From NCBI RefSeq assembly GCF_900105415.1, contig NZ_FNSM01000001.1:4492501-4556500 (forward strand): a DNA stretch of 64,000 nucleotides. Reading direction: 5' to 3'. Origin of the DNA: Streptomyces sp. TLI_105 (GTDB taxonomy: Bacteria > Actinomycetota > Actinomycetes > Streptomycetales > Streptomycetaceae). Under the pieces are notes generated by a model, which saw only the letters and a list, made by a program, of their open reading frames with translations, had not been told where the DNA came from and did not search any database. Of this stretch, positions 17,701 through 25,076 are shown piece after piece; within the stretch, counting starts at the first letter, position 1, and each line of letters begins with the position of its first letter. The translations under genes were made by a program, and so were the position numbers.

Positions 17701-18090
17701 ATCCGGGACCCGCGGGCCGCCGACGAGACCGCCGTGCTGCCCCCCGTACGGGACGCCAGGGCCGCTGACGAGACGGCCGTGTTGCCGCAGATCCGGGACC
17801 CGCGGGCCGCCGACGAGACCGCCGTGCTGCCTCCCGTACGGGACGCCAGGGCGTCCGGGCCCGCCGACCGGGTGCCGCCGGGCATCTTCCGCGACGAGCG
17901 GGACGAGCGGGACGAGCCGCACGGGGCCGACGACCGGACCCGGGAGCTGCCCCAGCTCGACGAGAACGGCCGACCGCGCCGCCGCTCCGACTGGGCGGAG
18001 GAGACCCCGCTCGACGATCTGCCGACCCTCGCGGACGAGCTGTTCGGCCCGCACGAGGACGAGGACGAGGGCCCGCGTCGACGGCGCTGA
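14713..18090 (+). CDS. tmk: Thymidylate kinase fused to an MFS-like membrane domain and a coiled-coil tail
   Basis: 1125 residues in three parts. Residues ~30-490 are a polytopic domain with about 10-12 hydrophobic spans resembling an MFS transporter. Residues ~505-705 are a complete thymidylate kinase that phosphorylates dTMP to dTDP: P-loop GGDGAGKS (515-522), TREPGATPIG, DR motif at 600-601 (DRYIDSSVAYQGAG). Residues ~714-936 are a charged Ala/Glu/Arg coiled coil, followed by a disordered region with repeats and an acidic end. A normal TMK is ~210 residues. The membrane-TMK fusion at this place, between topA and holB, is a known Streptomyces arrangement and is probably the cell's only TMK. 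What the membrane part transports, if anything, is not known. ATG 14713 lacks an SD sequence and is probably leaderless. Confidence 0.92.
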   Translation: MTRAEQPDRLGDSDAALVADSRERAVRALLRHQPLRRLWSAHLVGSTGDALALLVLVLLGYQAAVAEGALGGGYRGAAFAVAAVVGARLLASVLFGAVLLGPLTALTGPGGPLDRRWTMIGADGVRIALLVIAPLWIDWVPDSALWYLLGTVFVIGAAERLWTVGREGAAPALLPAPPLEGAAVRPLPDHLGALRRLSQRTGFLAVPAAAAVLLVATLVGNLLGAGIDWFTLHQAALGSYVSAGLFAASVTVLYAMALPGGETPRPRSPLEGLRRPARKAEGEGKGRTGVLPLLVLASATVAGAIAAAASLAVLHAYDLGGGPVTYALLILALSGATAVGIRTAGSVLPVLSRRRLLALAITVTGVALIAMGLVPDTATVLFLAVLAGYAAGVAANTGHTLIDQETEEPRRARTTEHLQATARVAMGLGALAAPLLAAAIGPHRLASGEFVFAHGGAAFTLALVGALLLPVAALVLAKTDDRAGVPLRRDLRDALRGSDPVQAPSPTGFFIALEGGDGAGKSTQVQALAEWIRAKGHEVVVTREPGATPIGKRLRSILLDVSSAGLSNRAEALLYAADRAEHVDSLVRPALERGAVVLSDRYIDSSVAYQGAGRDLSPTEIARISRWATDGLVPHLTVVLDVSPETARERFTEAPDRLESEPPEFHARVRAGFLALAAADPGRYLVVDAGQEPEAVTTVVRHRLDRMLPLSEAEVKAAEEARRKAEEEARRLAEEEAARKAEEERLERERQEQLAKLRAEEEERKRREEEEARRLEAERQAEEARRKAEEARLAAEEERRRLAAEEKARQEEQERLRKEAEEEARLRKEAEERRLEKQRKAEEALLRAEEARRTAEAAAAAKAVEEAAAKAAAEKLAAEAAAKAAAERAAAERAAAELAAAERAEAAKAAREREAAEKAAAERTAAAERAAREARSARTAEVSASEVTVPTPIVKPDAPTVSPDEVTVETPIVKPETAGRSETAERPEAETAVLPQIRDPRAADETAVLPPVRDARAADETAVLPQIRDPRAADETAVLPPVRDARASGPADRVPPGIFRDERDERDEPHGADDRTRELPQLDENGRPRRRSDWAEETPLDDLPTLADELFGPHEDEDEGPRRRR
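17680..17859 (+). repeat. Four 15-residue repeats in the Tmk tail (two 90-base units)
   Basis: Residues 990-1049 consist of four copies of ETAVLPxxRDxRAAD, alternating between QI/P and PV/A forms, so the DNA period is 90 bases (compare 17698-17762 with 17788-17852). Just before it a shorter pair, EVTVPTPIVKP and EVTVETPIVKP, is also repeated. The copy number is likely to vary between strains. Confidence 0.85.
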
Positions 18091-18096
18091 GGCCCC

Positions 18097-18124
18097 GCGG
18101 GGGTGGAGCTAGCTCCACCCCCGC
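18097..18124. promoter_or_regulatory. 28-base perfect palindrome between tmk and the ABC/FtsX operon
   Basis: The 14 bases at 18097-18110 are the exact reverse complement of 18111-18124, centred on AGCT/AGCT. It starts seven bases after the tmk stop and ends 41 bases before the -10 of the ABC gene. With no loop it suits a symmetric operator better than a terminator, but it could extrude as a hairpin and end tmk transcription. Confidence 0.7.
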
Positions 18125-18164
18125 TTCGGCAGCCAGCTCCATACCGCTGTGACCTGCGCTTTTC

Positions 18165-18170
18165 TAGCGT
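18165..18170 (+). promoter_or_regulatory. Candidate -10 (TAGCGT) for leaderless ABC/FtsX operon mRNA
   Basis: TAGCGT lies seven bases before ATG 18178 and the spacer contains no SD sequence. The 28-base palindrome is 41-68 bases upstream of it, an expected activator or repressor position. Confidence 0.5.
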
Positions 18171-18177
18171 GGTCGGC

Positions 18178-18954
18178 ATGACGACGACAGCAGTGACGGA
18201 AAACGGCGCCGCCCTCGCCCTGGACGGGGTGAGCCGCACGTACGGAGGCGGGGCGCCCGCGCTCGACGGGGTCGACCTGGTCGTGCCGCGCGGGCGCCTC
18301 GTGGCCGTGATGGGCCGGTCGGGCTCCGGCAAGTCCACCCTGCTGCGCTGCGCGGCCGGGCTCGAACGGCCGACGGCCGGGCGGGTACGGATCGGGGGCA
18401 CCGACCTCGCCACCCTGAAGCCGGCCGGTCTCACCCGGCTCCGGCGGGAGCGGATCGGCTTCGTGTTCCAGTCGCTCAACCTCGTCTCCGCCCTGAACGT
18501 GCGGGAGAACGTCACCCTGCCGCTGCTCCTCGCCGGAGCCCGCGAAGGCCGGGCGCTCGACGCCCGTGCCCTGGCCGCTCTCGACGCCGTGGAGCTCGCC
18601 GACCGGGCCGAGGACCGGCCCGAGAGCCTCTCCGGCGGCCAGCGGCAGCGGGTGGCGATCGCCCGCGCCCTGATCGACGAGCCCGAGGTCGTCTTCGCCG
18701 ACGAGCCGACCGCCGCCCTCGACCCGGTCACGGCGGCCGGAGTCCTCGCCCTGCTGCGGCGCGCGGTCGACGAGCGGGGACGCACGGTCGTCCTCGTCAC
18801 CCACGACCCGGTGGCCGCCACCTGGGCGGACGAGGCCGTCTTCCTGGACCGGGGCCGGATCGTCGCCCGCCTCGACCGCCCGGACGAGGCGGGCGTACGG
18901 GAGGCGCTCGGCGCCCGCGCCGCGGCCGGCCGTCACCTGGCGGTGGCGCGATGA
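18178..18954 (+). CDS. ABC transporter ATP-binding protein (LolD/MacB type)
   Basis: 258-residue ATPase partner of the FtsX-type permease encoded next. Walker A GRSGSGKS, Q-loop FVFQSLNLVSALNV, signature LSGGQRQR, Walker B VVFADEPT, switch His VLVTHDP. The sequence class is that of exporters of peptides, lipoproteins or antibiotics (LolD, MacB, BceA). ATG 18178 is preceded by a leaderless promoter; the open frame upstream to 18103 crosses the palindrome and is not coding. It overlaps the permease by ATGA. A two-component pair lies convergently downstream and probably controls this operon, as with Bce-type modules. Confidence 0.92.
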   Translation: MTTTAVTENGAALALDGVSRTYGGGAPALDGVDLVVPRGRLVAVMGRSGSGKSTLLRCAAGLERPTAGRVRIGGTDLATLKPAGLTRLRRERIGFVFQSLNLVSALNVRENVTLPLLLAGAREGRALDARALAALDAVELADRAEDRPESLSGGQRQRVAIARALIDEPEVVFADEPTAALDPVTAAGVLALLRRAVDERGRTVVLVTHDPVAATWADEAVFLDRGRIVARLDRPDEAGVREALGARAAAGRHLAVAR

Positions 18955-21455
18955 GCCGCCTCGGGAATCCCGCCGTGCGCCTGCTCGCCGCCCGGTCGCT
19001 GCGGGCCCACCGCAAGGCGTGGGCCGCCGTGTTCGCGGCCGTCGCCGTCACCACCGCGCTGCTCGGCGCCCTGGCCCTCGCGCTGGGCTCCACCGGGCTG
19101 GGCCACGCGCGCGTGGAGCGGTACGCCGCCGCGCCCGTCGTCGTCGCCGGCGACCAGGAGGTCCGCTGGACGGCCACGCCGTGGGGCAGCGAGCCGAGGA
19201 CCGAGACGGCGGGCCTGACCGAGCGGGTACGGGTCCCCGAGGCGGCCGTCGCCGTCCTGCGGGCCGTGCCCGGGGTGCGGGAAGCGGTGCCGGACGACAC
19301 GTTCGTCGTACGGGAGCGGGGGGCGGCCGCTGCTCCGGGGGCCGGCACCGGCGCTCGTAACGGCAACGGGACCGAGATCGGCGTCCGTCCCGCCGGGGAC
19401 GCCCGCACCGGCACCGACACCGGCACGCGCGCGTACCCCGGGCGCTCCTGGGAGGCGGCCCGGCTCGCCCCGTACCGGCTGATCGACGGGCGGGAGCCCC
19501 GGCAGACCGGGGAGACCACCGTGGGGGCCGGTCTCGGCGCCGCCGTCGGGGACACCGTGGCCGGCCGTCGGGTCGTCGGCGTCGCCGAGGGACCGGCCGC
19601 GCTCTACGTCACGGCGGGGGAGGCGCGGCGGCTCGCCGGGCACCCCGGGGCCGTCGACGCCGTCGGAGTCCTCGCCGAGCCCGGCGTGCCCGTGGACACC
19701 CTCCACGCGCGCGTACGGGCAGCCCTGGACGCCGCCGGACTCAAGGACACCGCCGCGGGACAGCCGCTCCGGGCGCTGACCGGGAACGGCCGGGGCGGCG
19801 TCGAGCACCTCGGTGCGCCGCCCGCGCGCACGGAGCTCCTCCAGCTCCTCGCGGCCGTCTCCGGGACCGTCGTCCTGGTCGCCGTCCTCGTCCTCGCCTC
19901 GCTCGTCGCGCAGGCCCTCCAGCAGCGCGCCGCCGAGCGGGAGCTGCTGCTCTCGATCGGCGCGACGTCCCGTCAGGTGCGGGGTGCGGCAGGCCGGGAG
20001 GCGGCCCGGGTGGCGGGGGCGGCGGCGCTGCTCGGCGCGCTCGCGTCCGTACCGGTGTTCCTGACGCTGTGGTCGGCGCTGCGGGCCCGTACCGGAGTCG
20101 TGCCGGAAGGACTCGAACTCCCCACCCCGCCGTGGCTGTTCGCCGCCGTCCTCGTCGCCGCCGCCCTCGTGGTGGGCGTCACCCGGCTCGTGGTCCTCTT
20201 CGCGGCCCGCCGGCCGGGGCGCCCGGGGAAGGGCGGCGCCCGCCGTGTCGCCGGGCTCGTGCTGCTCCTGCTCGGCGTGGGCTCGGCCGGTGCGGCCACG
20301 GTCCAGGGCGGTGACGCGGCCGCCGCGGCCGCGGGGGCGGCCACGGTGACGCTGGTCGCCGGGTGCGCGCTGCTCGGGCCGTGGATCGCGCGGGCCGCCA
20401 TGACGGTCCTGGACAGGCCGCTCCGGTGGTTCGGCGGCGCGCCCGGGCGGCTCACCGCGGCCGGTGCCGCCGCGCACTCGCGCCGGCTCGGGGCCGCGCT
20501 CGTCCCCGTCGTCCTCGTCACCTCCTTCGCCCTCGTGCAGCTCTCGGCCGGCGCCACCATGGAGCGGGCCGCCGCCGCGCAGGCGCGGGCCGCGACCACC
20601 GCCGGCCTCGCCTTCTCCGGCACCACGGCGGAGCGGGTGCGCGAGCTCCCGGGGGTGGAGACGGCCACGGACGTGCTGCGTTCGACCGTGGTCCTGGCCC
20701 GCACGGAGGCCGGAACGCCGCGTCTGGACCGGCTCCCGGTCCTCGGCGTGGACGCCGACGGACTTGCGGGCACGCTCGACCCCGGCGTCGTCGCGGGCGA
20801 CCTGGCCGGACTCGCCGCCGCGGGCACGGTCGCGGTCGGCGCGGACATGGCCGACTCCCTCGGTGCGAAGCCCGGTTCCACGGTGGAGCTGCGGCTCGGC
20901 GACGGGACGCCGAAGCGGCTGCGGGTGGTCGCGGTGTACGAACGCTCGCTCGCCCTGGGCGAGTTCCTCCTGCCGAAGGGCGAACTGGCCCCGCACATGA
21001 GCGATCCGTACCCCGCGCGCGTACTGGCGGCGGGACCCGCGGGCGCCTCCCCCGTCGCACCCGAGTCGGTGACGCTGCCCGGGGCCGAGCTGAACGGGAT
21101 CGTCTCCGGCGGGATCGTCGCGGCGATCGGCGGACTCACGGTCCTCTCCGTCCTGAGCACCCTCGCCCTGATCGGGGCAGGGCGGCGCGGCGAACTGGGG
21201 CTGCTCCGCCAGGTCGGCGCCTCGGCGGGTCAGCTGCGCCGGATGCTCGGCCTGGAGGCGGGGTTCCTGACCGCGACGGGCCTCCTCGTCGGGCTCGTGG
21301 TGGGCGCGCTGCCGCTGATCGCCTTCGCCTGGGCGCTCACCGGCGGCCTGCCGTACCTGCCGCCCGCACAGGCGGGCGCGATCGCGGGCGTCGTCCTCGT
21401 CACGGTCGTCGCGGGCGTCTTCCTGCCGGTCTCCCGGACGGCTTCCGGGCGTTGA
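18951..21455 (+). CDS. FtsX-family ABC permease
   Basis: 834-residue membrane subunit with the two-FtsX-domain layout. An N-terminal span (~20-45) and a large extracytoplasmic loop (~46-285) are followed by three spans (~290-430), two central spans and a second loop. The last three spans follow the conserved text ELGLLRQVGASAGQLRRML. Predicted to use mechanical force on an extracytoplasmic substrate rather than to move it through the membrane. An irregular Gly/Ala/Arg-rich insert near residues 120-155 (AAAAPGAGTGARNGNGTEIG) is probably a surface linker. ATG 18951 overlaps the ATPase stop. Substrate unknown. Confidence 0.9.
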   Translation: MSRLGNPAVRLLAARSLRAHRKAWAAVFAAVAVTTALLGALALALGSTGLGHARVERYAAAPVVVAGDQEVRWTATPWGSEPRTETAGLTERVRVPEAAVAVLRAVPGVREAVPDDTFVVRERGAAAAPGAGTGARNGNGTEIGVRPAGDARTGTDTGTRAYPGRSWEAARLAPYRLIDGREPRQTGETTVGAGLGAAVGDTVAGRRVVGVAEGPAALYVTAGEARRLAGHPGAVDAVGVLAEPGVPVDTLHARVRAALDAAGLKDTAAGQPLRALTGNGRGGVEHLGAPPARTELLQLLAAVSGTVVLVAVLVLASLVAQALQQRAAERELLLSIGATSRQVRGAAGREAARVAGAAALLGALASVPVFLTLWSALRARTGVVPEGLELPTPPWLFAAVLVAAALVVGVTRLVVLFAARRPGRPGKGGARRVAGLVLLLLGVGSAGAATVQGGDAAAAAAGAATVTLVAGCALLGPWIARAAMTVLDRPLRWFGGAPGRLTAAGAAAHSRRLGAALVPVVLVTSFALVQLSAGATMERAAAAQARAATTAGLAFSGTTAERVRELPGVETATDVLRSTVVLARTEAGTPRLDRLPVLGVDADGLAGTLDPGVVAGDLAGLAAAGTVAVGADMADSLGAKPGSTVELRLGDGTPKRLRVVAVYERSLALGEFLLPKGELAPHMSDPYPARVLAAGPAGASPVAPESVTLPGAELNGIVSGGIVAAIGGLTVLSVLSTLALIGAGRRGELGLLRQVGASAGQLRRMLGLEAGFLTATGLLVGLVVGALPLIAFAWALTGGLPYLPPAQAGAIAGVVLVTVVAGVFLPVSRTASGR

Positions 21456-21485
21456 AGCGGGCCTGGACGTGGAAGGGGGCCCGTC

Positions 21486-22130
21486 CTAGGCGTTGAGGTA
21501 CGCGAGGACGGCGAGGACCCGGCGGTGGCCGCCGCTGTCGCTCGGCGGCAGGCCGAGCTTCAGGAAGACGTTCCCGATGTGCTTGTGCACGGCCCGCTCG
21601 GTGACCACCATCGAGCGGGCGATCGTGCCGTTGTCGTGGCCCTGCGCCATCAGCTCCAGGACCTCGCGCTCGCGGGGCGTGAGGGAGTCCAGCGGGTCGT
21701 CGCGGCGACGGGCCATCAGTTCGGTGACGACCTCCGGGTCCAGGGCCGTACCGCCGGCCGCGACCCGTTCCAGGGCGTCCAGGAACTCGTCGACGCGGCC
21801 CACCCGGTCCTTCAGGAGATAGCCGACGCCCCGCGCGCCACCGCCCAGGAGTTCGGCCGCGTACGTCTCCTCCACGTACTGCGAGAGCACGAGCACGGGC
21901 AGCTCCGGGAGCCGCTCGCGGGCCGCGAGCGCCGCCCGCAGCCCCTCGTCGCGGAAGCCGGGCGGCAGCCGCACGTCGAGGACGGCCACGTCCGGCCGGT
22001 GCTCCAGGAGCAGCGGCAGGATCTCGGGTCCGGTGGCCGCGACCCCCGCGACCTCGTGGCCGGACGAGGTCAGCAGCAGCACCAGGCCCTCCCTGAGGAG
22101 GGCATTGTCCTCGGCGATCACCACACGCAC
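21486..22130 (-). CDS. NarL/LuxR-family response regulator
   Basis: 214-residue two-component regulator. Receiver domain 1-120 with acidic pocket AEDN (7-10), phospho-accepting D52 in VAVLDVRLP, and Lys in YLLKDRVG. LuxR-type HTH at ~148-205 (LTPREREVLELMAQGHDNGTI, ERAVHKHIGNVFLKLGL). The start overlaps the 3' end of the kinase gene by 13 bases, so the pair is translationally coupled. The gene converges with the ABC/FtsX operon, its likely target. The HTH ends with a slightly longer loop (PPSDSGGHRRV) than usual, a form common in Streptomyces. Confidence 0.93.
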   Translation of the reverse strand: MRVVIAEDNALLREGLVLLLTSSGHEVAGVAATGPEILPLLLEHRPDVAVLDVRLPPGFRDEGLRAALAARERLPELPVLVLSQYVEETYAAELLGGGARGVGYLLKDRVGRVDEFLDALERVAAGGTALDPEVVTELMARRRDDPLDSLTPREREVLELMAQGHDNGTIARSMVVTERAVHKHIGNVFLKLGLPPSDSGGHRRVLAVLAYLNA

Positions 22131-23302
22131 GGAAGCTCCACTTCGATCACGGTCGGGCCCCCCACGGGGCTGGTCAACCGTACGGTGCCGTCGAGCGCGG
22201 CGACCCGGCGCCGCATGCCCGTCAGGCCGGAGCCGCCGCTCTCGCCCGCCTCGGCCCCGCCGCGCCCCTCGTCCCGCACGCGCACGCGTAGGGCGGCCGG
22301 TTCACGGGCCAGGGAGACGGAGGCGCGGTCGGCACCGCTGTGCTTGGCGGCGTTCGTGAGCGCCTCGGCGACCACGAAGTACGCGGCGGCCTCGACGGCG
22401 GCCGGGGCGCGGGGGCCGTCCTGGTCGTGATCGCCGAGGCCGGCCACCGAGACCGCCGCCTCCAGACCGCTGCTCGCGGCGAGGGCCCGTACCGCTCCGG
22501 TCAGGCCGCGGTCGGTGAGGATCGGCGGGTGGATGCCGCGCACCACGTGCCGCAGCTCTGCCAGCGCCTCCTCGGCCTGCGTCTGGGCGTCGTCCAGGAG
22601 CCTCCGCGCGGTCGCGGGATCGGAGCCGTACGCGCGCCGGGCGAGCCCGATGCGCATGGACAGCGCCACCAGACGGGCCTGCGCGCCGTCGTGGAGGTCG
22701 CGCTCGATCCGGCGCAGCTCGGCGCCGTGCGCGGCGATCGCGCCCGCCCGGGTGGCCGTGAGCTGCTCGATCCGGGCGGCGAGGGCGGCGTCCCGGGCCG
22801 CCGACGGGCTGGGCGTGAGCAGCGTGCGCGACCAGTCCGCCGCCAGGCCGGCGAGCCGTCCGATCAGCGGCAGGGCCACCGGCCGCCGTCCCGCGAGCCC
22901 GGCCCCCACGCCGTCGACCAGCAGCGCGGGGACCCAGAGGAGCAGCGAGAGGTACCAGAGCACCAGGCCGTAGAGCAGCTGCGCGGCGGCCCAGACCAGG
23001 TCCTGCCGGGTGCCCGGGTCGCCGACCGCGGTCCGCACGCGCGCGGGGAGGGGGCCTTCGAGCGGCAGGTACGCCTCGGGGACGGGCGTCCCGGCCCACG
23101 CGGCCGTACGGCGCCGCTCCCAGCCGGCGAGGCGGCGCAGCAACAGCACGCTCTCGGGGAGCACGCCGGCGCCGATGACCGTGAGGGTGACGACGGAGGT
23201 GAAGAGGGCGACGCCCACCATCAGGTAGCAGAGGAGGGAGAGCGCGGCCCCGACCGTGAGGTGGAGACACGCCCGGGCCGCTTCCTTGATCGCCTCACGC
23301 AT
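22118..23302 (-). CDS. Sensor histidine kinase (HisKA_3 family)
   Basis: 394-residue membrane kinase, partner of the response regulator downstream. Four hydrophobic segments lie in two pairs (~12-45 and ~103-132), forming a sensor of the intramembrane type with no large external domain. Dimerisation/phosphotransfer motif IERDLHDGAQARLVAL with H204, then an HATPase domain with N-box EALTNAAKHSG, G1 RDEGRGG and G2 GSGLTGMRRRV. I start it at ATG 23302: TACCCT lies six bases upstream, giving a leaderless layout, whereas the open frame upstream to 23452 is non-coding. Intramembrane sensors beside FtsX-type ABC exporters usually detect cell-envelope antibiotics. Confidence 0.92.
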   Translation of the reverse strand: MREAIKEAARACLHLTVGAALSLLCYLMVGVALFTSVVTLTVIGAGVLPESVLLLRRLAGWERRRTAAWAGTPVPEAYLPLEGPLPARVRTAVGDPGTRQDLVWAAAQLLYGLVLWYLSLLLWVPALLVDGVGAGLAGRRPVALPLIGRLAGLAADWSRTLLTPSPSAARDAALAARIEQLTATRAGAIAAHGAELRRIERDLHDGAQARLVALSMRIGLARRAYGSDPATARRLLDDAQTQAEEALAELRHVVRGIHPPILTDRGLTGAVRALAASSGLEAAVSVAGLGDHDQDGPRAPAAVEAAAYFVVAEALTNAAKHSGADRASVSLAREPAALRVRVRDEGRGGAEAGESGGSGLTGMRRRVAALDGTVRLTSPVGGPTVIEVELPCVW

Positions 23303-23308
23303 GGAGCC

Positions 23309-23314
23309 AGGGTA
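23309..23314 (-). promoter_or_regulatory. Candidate -10 (TACCCT) for the leaderless kinase/regulator operon
   Basis: On the minus strand TACCCT is followed by six bases and then ATG at 23302. No SD sequence is present. Confidence 0.5.
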
Positions 23315-23463
23315 GGCGGCGGCTCCGGGGGAGACGGTGGAGCGGGCTACACCATCGCTCCGGGAGCGGGCACGGCTGTGCGGGGACGGTACGGGGACCA
23401 GGATCGAAGAGCCGCCGGGACCCCGGCGGCGAACTCCCGGAAACCGCCCCACGGAGGCATCCC

Positions 23464-23637
23464 ATGCGCGCCCTTCTCTGGCTGCTGCTCACCGCGAGCG
23501 TCCTGGCCAACGTCTTCGTCAGCACCTTCGCCGGCTGGACCGGCGGCCTCCAGATCGTCGGAAGCGTCGGCACCGGAGCGCTCCTGATCGGCTCCGCGGT
23601 CGGCCTGTGGCTGACCCGGCCCCGCACCGGGGCCTGA
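23464..23637 (+). CDS. 57-residue membrane protein
   Basis: Short gene: MRALLWLLLTASVLANVFVS ... ending WLTRPRTGA. Two hydrophobic helices (about 3-22 and 28-51) with a GWTGG turn, and an Arg-rich cytoplasmic end. GGAGG at 23453-23457 is well placed before ATG 23464, and codon bias matches the neighbours. It is divergent from the histidine kinase and upstream of holB. Unknown function; a membrane accessory or sensor partner for the adjacent two-component/ABC module is possible but not shown. Confidence 0.75.
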   Translation: MRALLWLLLTASVLANVFVSTFAGWTGGLQIVGSVGTGALLIGSAVGLWLTRPRTGA

Positions 23638-23719
23638 CGGGGAGGGGGTTCTCCACAGGTCGGCGAGGGCTGTCAGAGCGCTGCCCCACAATGGAGGACG
23701 TACCTGAGGAGGGGCAGAC

Positions 23720-24922
23720 ATGGCCGTATGGGACGACCTGGTCGGACAGACCCGGGTCGAGGAGCAGCTCGCCGCCGCCGCGCGTGACGCCGACGCGCTC
23801 GTCACCGCCCACGCCGCCGGAGAGCCGGCCCCCGAGGCCTCCAAGATGACCCACGCCTGGCTCTTCACCGGCCCCCCGGGTTCGGGCCGCGCGACCGCGG
23901 CGCGCGCCTTCGCCGCCGCGCTGCAGTGCGTGAGCCCCGACCGGGCGCTCGGCGGGGCCCCGGGCTGCGGCTTCTGCGACGGCTGCCACACGACCCTCGT
24001 CGGGACGCACGCGGACGTCGAGATCGTCCGTACGGACCTGCTGTCCATCGGCGTGAAGGAGACCCGTGACCTCGTCCGGCGCGCCCAGCTCTCCCCGGCG
24101 GGCGGCCGCTGGCAGGTCATCGTCCTGGAGGACGCCGACCGGCTCACCGAGGGCGCGGGGAACGTGCTCCTGAAGGCCGTCGAGGAGCCCGCGCCGCGCA
24201 CGGTCTGGCTGCTCTGCGCGCCCTCCCTGGAGGACGTGCTGCCCACGATCCGCTCCCGCTGCCGCCACCTGACCCTGCGCACCCCGCCGGTGGAGGCCGT
24301 CGCCGACGTGCTGGTGCGGCGCGACGGCATCGAGCCGGAGGTGGCGCACGCCGCCGCCCGCGCCACCCAGGGGCACATCGACCGGGCGCGGCGGCTCGCC
24401 ACCGACGAGCGGGCCCGCGCGCGCCGGTCCGTCGTCCTGAAGCTGCCGCTGCGGGTCGACGACGTCGGTGGCTGCCTCAAGGCGGCACAGGAGCTGGTCG
24501 ACGCGGCCGCGGAGGACGCGAAGCAGCTCGCGGAGGAGGTCGACGTCAAGGAGACCGAGGAGCTGAAGGCGGCCCTCGGCGCGGCGCAGGGCGGGCGGAT
24601 GCCGCGCGGCACGGCCGGGGCGATGAAGGAGCTGGAGGAGCGGCAGAAGCGGCGCAGGACGCGGACGCAGCGCGACAGCCTGGACCTCGCGCTCACCGAC
24701 CTGACCGGTTTCTACCGCGACGTCCTGGCCCTCCAGCTCCGCTCGCGCTCGGCCCTCGCGAACACGGACGTGCGGGACGCGCTGGAGCGGATCGCCCGCG
24801 ACACCACTCCGGAGCGGACCCTGCGCCGCATCGAGGCGGTCCTCGCCTGCCGGAAGGCCCTCGACCGGAACGTGGCGCCGCTGCTCGCGGTGGAGGCGAT
24901 GACGATGGCGCTGCGCGACTAG
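23720..24922 (+). CDS. holB: DNA polymerase III subunit delta'
   Basis: Clamp-loader subunit of the replicative polymerase, 400 residues. N-terminal AAA+ fold with a modified P-loop FTGPPGSGRATAARAF (Arg replaces the catalytic Lys, as in non-hydrolysing delta' subunits). A zinc module follows (CVSPDRALGGAPGCGFCDGC, four Cys), then the DAD-like Walker B VIVLEDADRLTEGAGNVLLK and sensor 1 region. The ~24480-24690 segment is a charged helical insertion (KQLAEEVDVKETEELKAA) longer than in E. coli. ATG 23720 has GGAGGGG seven bases upstream. Its place downstream of tmk is conserved; here an ABC/two-component module is inserted between them. Confidence 0.93.
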   Translation: MAVWDDLVGQTRVEEQLAAAARDADALVTAHAAGEPAPEASKMTHAWLFTGPPGSGRATAARAFAAALQCVSPDRALGGAPGCGFCDGCHTTLVGTHADVEIVRTDLLSIGVKETRDLVRRAQLSPAGGRWQVIVLEDADRLTEGAGNVLLKAVEEPAPRTVWLLCAPSLEDVLPTIRSRCRHLTLRTPPVEAVADVLVRRDGIEPEVAHAAARATQGHIDRARRLATDERARARRSVVLKLPLRVDDVGGCLKAAQELVDAAAEDAKQLAEEVDVKETEELKAALGAAQGGRMPRGTAGAMKELEERQKRRRTRTQRDSLDLALTDLTGFYRDVLALQLRSRSALANTDVRDALERIARDTTPERTLRRIEAVLACRKALDRNVAPLLAVEAMTMALRD

Positions 24923-25064
24923 GGCCTGTCTTGGCCAGGGCCCGCCTTTCGGATCATGTCGGCCATCACAGGCCCCCTGACCGGCAGAACACTCCCAGGA
25001 CCTGCCCTTCGACCGGGCGGGGCCCGTACCAGGGGCGATTGGACACGGTCCGTACCGGTGCGGA

Positions 25065-25070
25065 TACGCT
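25065..25070 (+). promoter_or_regulatory. Candidate -10 (TACGCT) for leaderless peptidase mRNA
   Basis: TACGCT lies six bases before ATG 25077. The spacer CCGGGG is too close to the ATG to be an SD site. Confidence 0.45.
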
Positions 25071-25076
25071 CCGGGG

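Noticed and set aside
14353..18054. A 1233-codon minus-strand open frame opposite tmk
   Set aside because: Repeated LLG/LRR text is the antisense of the Ala/Glu coiled coil; no domain is recognisable.
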